NCBI GenBank assembly: GCA_964613945.1
Contig: CAZTJC010000008.1
Coordinates: 1-64,000, forward strand
Reading direction: 5' to 3'
DNA: 64,000 nt
DNA from: JAVVHH01 sp964613945
GTDB taxonomy: Bacteria > Pseudomonadota > Alphaproteobacteria > Acetobacterales > Acetobacteraceae
Position 1 is the stretch's first letter. Every line of letters starts with the position of its first letter. The notes beneath the pieces are model-generated. The model made no database searches. It worked only from the letters and a program-made list of their open reading frames with translations, and was not told where the DNA came from. Below, piece by piece: positions 60,736-64,000 of the stretch. The translations under genes were made by a program, and so were the position numbers.

Positions 60736-61482
60736 ATGACCAGCTTGCGTCGCGAGGATCTCGTCCGCGCACTTCCGTATGCGCGCCGCTATGCACGGGC
60801 CCTGACTGGAAGCCAACCCCGGGGAGATAGCCTGGTCGCCGAGAGCCTGAAGGAGATAATGGAGGATGGCGAACAGGACGTAACTGCGCAATTCTCGCTT
60901 TATCGCTTCGTTACCAAGCGTTTCGCGCGTTCGGCTGCCGCTACCAGCCCCTTCGCCATCGGTCGTCTTTCCTCGACGCAGCGCCAGCTTCTGCTGTTGA
61001 CCTCGCTTGAGGAATTGCCGATCGCCTCGGCCGCCGCCGTGCTGGGCATGGCCGAGTCCGAAGCGGAGACCCAACTTCTCGACGCCCGCGAGCATCTACG
61101 CGCGGGTGCTGCGACCGACGTGCTCATCATTGAGGACGAGCCGATCATCGCGATGGACATCGAGGAGTTGGTGCTGAGTTGCGGCCACAACGTCGTCGGC
61201 GTCGCCGCAACCGAGGCCGAGGCCGTCGAGATCGCCGAGCGCACCCGACCCGGCCTTATCTTGGCCGACATCAACCTCGGCCTCGGCGGCGATGGTACCA
61301 CCGCGGTCAGCCGGATCATGCGTCACCATTATGCGCCCGTAATCTTCGTGACCGCCTACCCGGAACGCTTGCTGACCGGCGAAGCCCTCGAACCGGCATT
61401 TGTTATCACCAAACCGTTCGAGCCCATGACCCTGGCCATCGCCACTTACCAGGCGGTAACCGGAGGCGTGCAGCTCGACTGA
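60736..61482 (+). CDS. phyR: PhyR: sigma-like anti-anti-sigma response regulator
   Basis: 248 residues. The N-terminal EcfG-like domain (about 1-125) mimics a sigma factor and, when the receiver is phosphorylated, binds NepR. The receiver domain (about 128-245) has Glu133/Asp134, the phosphoacceptor Asp178 in LADINLG, Thr in VTAYPE and Lys in ITKPF. AGGGA is 7 bases upstream. Divergent from the second EcfG gene by 14 bases. Confidence 0.95.
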   Translation: MTSLRREDLVRALPYARRYARALTGSQPRGDSLVAESLKEIMEDGEQDVTAQFSLYRFVTKRFARSAAATSPFAIGRLSSTQRQLLLLTSLEELPIASAAAVLGMAESEAETQLLDAREHLRAGAATDVLIIEDEPIIAMDIEELVLSCGHNVVGVAATEAEAVEIAERTRPGLILADINLGLGGDGTTAVSRIMRHHYAPVIFVTAYPERLLTGEALEPAFVITKPFEPMTLAIATYQAVTGGVQLD

Positions 61483-61567
61483 ACGCATGTGCAGCATCGT
61501 CGGTAGCCACCGGGGTGTATCTGCCCCATTCTAGCCATAGACGACCGGGGACCACGTATTGCCGATA

Positions 61568-64000
61568 ATGATTTCCAACCCGGCTCAACTCGGGCCGCGG
61601 TCACCGCGCATCCTGCGGATCACTCCGTCAGGAGCGACCACCGGCTGGACACCGATCCTTGAGCAAGCCGCGTCGAACGGGTTCGACACCGTCCTATGCC
61701 ATGGCACCATTTCCAACGGCTTCATCGCTGCGGCGGGGAAGGCCAAGCTCGCCGTGTTGGTCGACCTCGATGTGACGATGGGTCTGGCCGACGCGCCGGA
61801 AGGCCTGTTCCGGACACTGCCGGCACCGTCGCTGGACCCGCGACGTCCGATGCAATTGTCGGATGTGCACCGGGCGGTGCTGACCGACGAGGCTTCCGCA
61901 ACTGGGCTTGGAACCTATTGGGCGACGCACTTGACTCGTCTGGGCCAGATCGACGGCGTTCGGCTGCTCGGGTTGCGCGACGTGCCGGTTCTGCTGCTGC
62001 CGGCCTTCGCTGCCGCCCTGCGTGAGGCGGCGCCAGGGTTGATCCTGTTTGGATGGACGCCGGGTCTATCCTGGGACGCTCTGGGTCGGCTTGAGCCCGG
62101 CACGTTCGATTATGTCGGCCTGTCGCTACCGTGGTGGGACGGTAGGTCCGAATGGATCTGGCGCGAGTTGGACATACTCCGGCGCATCGGCACCGTTATC
62201 GCCGATGCCGGCGAGACGGCGCCGTTGGCCCGCCGGCGCCTTGCCGCGATCATGGCCGATGGCTGGATGAGTGACGATCGAACGGCCGCCGACCTGGCGG
62301 CGATGCGGGCAGGAGCGGCACCGGGTTGTCCCTACGCAAGATTGCTGTCCACACCCGGTGAACCCACCGTCACGCTGCACCTGACCGATCAGCCGGACCC
62401 GCGCCGGGCAAACCGCACCGGACTCGCGATCGTCAACATGTCGGACCGCACTGTCAAAGTGCCGGCAGCCAACATCCTGACCCGGCTCGGCGGCGACTTC
62501 ACCCCGTTCAGCGGCCCCGACGGCAGCTTCACGCCGACCACCATGCTCGAGTTGGCGCCGGGTGAAGCGGCTACGTTCGCCGCCACCGCCATCGCGCTTC
62601 CGCCGGCGCGCCCGATCGCCAAAGCCAGTGCGACGGAAGGCACCAAGGTTACGCGTATTGCCATCGAGGCACCGAGCCCGGCCGTCGATGGCGGCCGCTT
62701 CCCTGCCCGGCGCACCGTCGGCTCGCTCGTCACAGTCTCCTGCGACATCATCTGCGATGGCCATGACCGCCTGGCGGCATCGTTGAAATATCGCGGCCCC
62801 GGCGAGACCGCCTGGACCGAGGTGCCGATGCGCCTCGTGCTCAACGATCGCTGGTCCGCCGACCTGCCGCTCAATCGCCTCGGCCTGACGCACTACACCA
62901 TCGAGGCCTGGAAGGACGTCTGGGCCTATTACGTTTACGAACTCAGCGCCAAGCACCGGGTCGGCATCGACACCTCGCTCGAAATCAAGGAAGGCGTCGC
63001 CCTTGTCGAGGCCGCGATCGCCGCTACCAAAAATCGCAAGCTGGCAACCGCGCTGCGCGCCATCCTGAAGGGTCGCAAGACCGACGACACCCTGCGTACC
63101 GCCTTGCTCGACCCCGAGACCGCCACCTTGATGGCTGCCGCCGACACGCGTCCGTTCCGCGTCGAGTTGGAGCAGCCGATCCCGATTCAGGCGGAGCGCA
63201 CCGCGGCGGGCTTCGCGAGCTGGTACGAGGTCTTCCCCCGCTCCATGAGCGATGACGTCACGCGTCATGGCACGTTCCGCGACGTCGTTCGGCACCTGCC
63301 GCGCGTGAAGCGGATGGGCTTCGACGTGCTGTATTTCCCGCCGATCCACCCGATCGGCACCAAGAACCGCAAGGGCCCGAACAACACGCTGACGCCGGGC
63401 CCCGACGACGTCGGGAGCCCTTATGCGATCGGGTCGGCCGAGGGCGGTCACACCGAAACGCATCCGGAACTCGGCAGCATCGAGGACTTCGCCCATCTGC
63501 GCTTGGAGGCCGCCAAGCAGGGCATCGAGCTTGCGCTGGACTTCGCCATCCAGTGTTCGCCCGACCACCCCTGGCTGGCGCAGCATCCGGACTGGTTCAA
63601 CTGGCGTCCCGACGGCTCGATTCGTTATGCCGAGAACCCGCCCAAGAAATACGAAGACATCGTCAACGTCGATTTCTACACGCCGGGCGCCCTGCCCGGG
63701 CTGTGGATCGAGTTGTGCGAGGCGGTGCTGTTCTGGGCGCGCCAGGGCGTGCGCCTGTTTCGCGTCGACAATCCGCACACCAAGGCGTTTCCGTTCTGGG
63801 AGTGGATGATCGCCGAGGTGCAACAGCGCTTCCCCGATACCGTGTTCCTGGCCGAAGCCTTTACCCGGCCGAAGGTGATGTATCGCCTGGCCAAGATCGG
63901 CTTCTCGCAATCCTACACCTACTTTACCTGGCGCAACGCCAAGTGGGAGTTCCAGCAATACCTGACCGAGTTGGTTGACGGTCCGGCGGCCGAGTTCTTC
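61568..64000 (+). CDS. glgE: Alpha-1,4-glucan:maltose-1-phosphate maltosyltransferase (GlgE) with N-terminal extension; runs off right edge
   Basis: Lengthens alpha-1,4-glucan with maltose-1-phosphate made from trehalose. 811 codons are in the window. The GlgE N domain and barrel are visible from about residue 380: WYEVFPRSMSDD, YFPPIHPIGTKNRKGPNN, then nucleophile Asp734 in RLFRVDNPHTK and acid/base Glu763 in FLAEAFTRPK. About 340 residues lie before it, with TIM-barrel-like and FVN-type strands but no amylase catalytic residues. The start at ATG 61568 has no clear ribosome site; a TTG at 61559 has GGGGA 7 bases upstream. Confidence 0.9.
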   Translation, partial: MISNPAQLGPRSPRILRITPSGATTGWTPILEQAASNGFDTVLCHGTISNGFIAAAGKAKLAVLVDLDVTMGLADAPEGLFRTLPAPSLDPRRPMQLSDVHRAVLTDEASATGLGTYWATHLTRLGQIDGVRLLGLRDVPVLLLPAFAAALREAAPGLILFGWTPGLSWDALGRLEPGTFDYVGLSLPWWDGRSEWIWRELDILRRIGTVIADAGETAPLARRRLAAIMADGWMSDDRTAADLAAMRAGAAPGCPYARLLSTPGEPTVTLHLTDQPDPRRANRTGLAIVNMSDRTVKVPAANILTRLGGDFTPFSGPDGSFTPTTMLELAPGEAATFAATAIALPPARPIAKASATEGTKVTRIAIEAPSPAVDGGRFPARRTVGSLVTVSCDIICDGHDRLAASLKYRGPGETAWTEVPMRLVLNDRWSADLPLNRLGLTHYTIEAWKDVWAYYVYELSAKHRVGIDTSLEIKEGVALVEAAIAATKNRKLATALRAILKGRKTDDTLRTALLDPETATLMAAADTRPFRVELEQPIPIQAERTAAGFASWYEVFPRSMSDDVTRHGTFRDVVRHLPRVKRMGFDVLYFPPIHPIGTKNRKGPNNTLTPGPDDVGSPYAIGSAEGGHTETHPELGSIEDFAHLRLEAAKQGIELALDFAIQCSPDHPWLAQHPDWFNWRPDGSIRYAENPPKKYEDIVNVDFYTPGALPGLWIELCEAVLFWARQGVRLFRVDNPHTKAFPFWEWMIAEVQQRFPDTVFLAEAFTRPKVMYRLAKIGFSQSYTYFTWRNAKWEFQQYLTELVDGPAAEFF

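Noticed and set aside
62126..63958. 610-codon open frame antisense to glgE
   Set aside because: It mirrors a strongly conserved GlgE catalytic region on the plus strand; composition is that of a shadow frame.

Overview
The window is a gene-dense, GC-rich stretch of a bacterial chromosome, about 56 protein genes and one tRNA, with no gap over 300 bases and no insertion sequence, prophage or CRISPR array that I can see. The gene strings (truB-rpsO-pnp; secG-pyrG-kdsA ... eno-ftsB; ppiD-trpE-trpG-trpD-trpC-moaC-moeA-lexA; gltX-pyrB-pyrC-like-plsY-dprA-topA-rnr-rpmG), a GAAC-N7-GAAC LexA box and a PhyR/NepR/EcfG general stress locus all point to an alphaproteobacterium. An OprB porin next to a sorbosone-dehydrogenase-like protein and a diheme cytochrome c suggests Rhodospirillales/Acetobacteraceae. 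That family-level placement is inference.

Layout. 1-1675 (minus): glmU-glmS for UDP-GlcNAc supply, glmS running off the left edge. 1750-9465: gph, a DUF3108 protein, tRNA-Val(CAC), a large membrane protein with a late NPDV-type module, an M20 dipeptidase, a ClpP-like putative lipoprotein coupled to a GNAT acetyltransferase, and a DUF993 protein with a small unknown gene. 9522-13120: truB-rpsO-pnp, closed by a strong hairpin. 13206-17701: nitronate-monooxygenase-like flavoprotein with a C-terminal cysteine cluster, secG, pyrG, kdsA. 17718-21108 (minus): porin, sugar dehydrogenase and cytochrome c, a periplasmic oxidation module sitting between kdsA and eno. 21224-25759: eno, ftsB, a NPPW methyltransferase, a DUF2007 protein, a polyprenyl synthase and tpiA.

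25891-34199 is one long plus-strand run of overlapping genes: a periplasmic chaperone, tryptophan synthesis, molybdenum cofactor synthesis, then lexA with its own SOS promoter. 34216-37346 (minus): a GT8 glycosyltransferase and a ComEC without its nuclease-like domain. 37396-51507 (plus): gltX, pyrB, a pseudo-dihydroorotase, plsY, dprA, topA, rnr, an S41 protease, rpmG, DUF3253 and an ABC transporter. 51468-58131 (minus): an M20 amidohydrolase, cydD, cydC, an OmpA-like protein and recQ in one tightly overlapping operon. 58190-61482: the general stress response module (HisKA_2 kinase, NepR, two EcfG-type sigma factors, divergent PhyR). 61568-64000: a GlgE-type maltosyltransferase with an extra N-terminal region of about 340 residues, cut by the right edge.

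The most interesting items are the two-sigma stress locus with start codons 14 nt apart at its divergent junction, the N-terminally enlarged GlgE beside it, the cysteine-cluster flavoprotein, the ClpP-like lipoprotein/GNAT pair, and the membrane protein with the NPDV module. None is proven to be a new system. Start codons are often TTG or GTG where genes overlap, and several convergent pairs overlap at their 3' ends.
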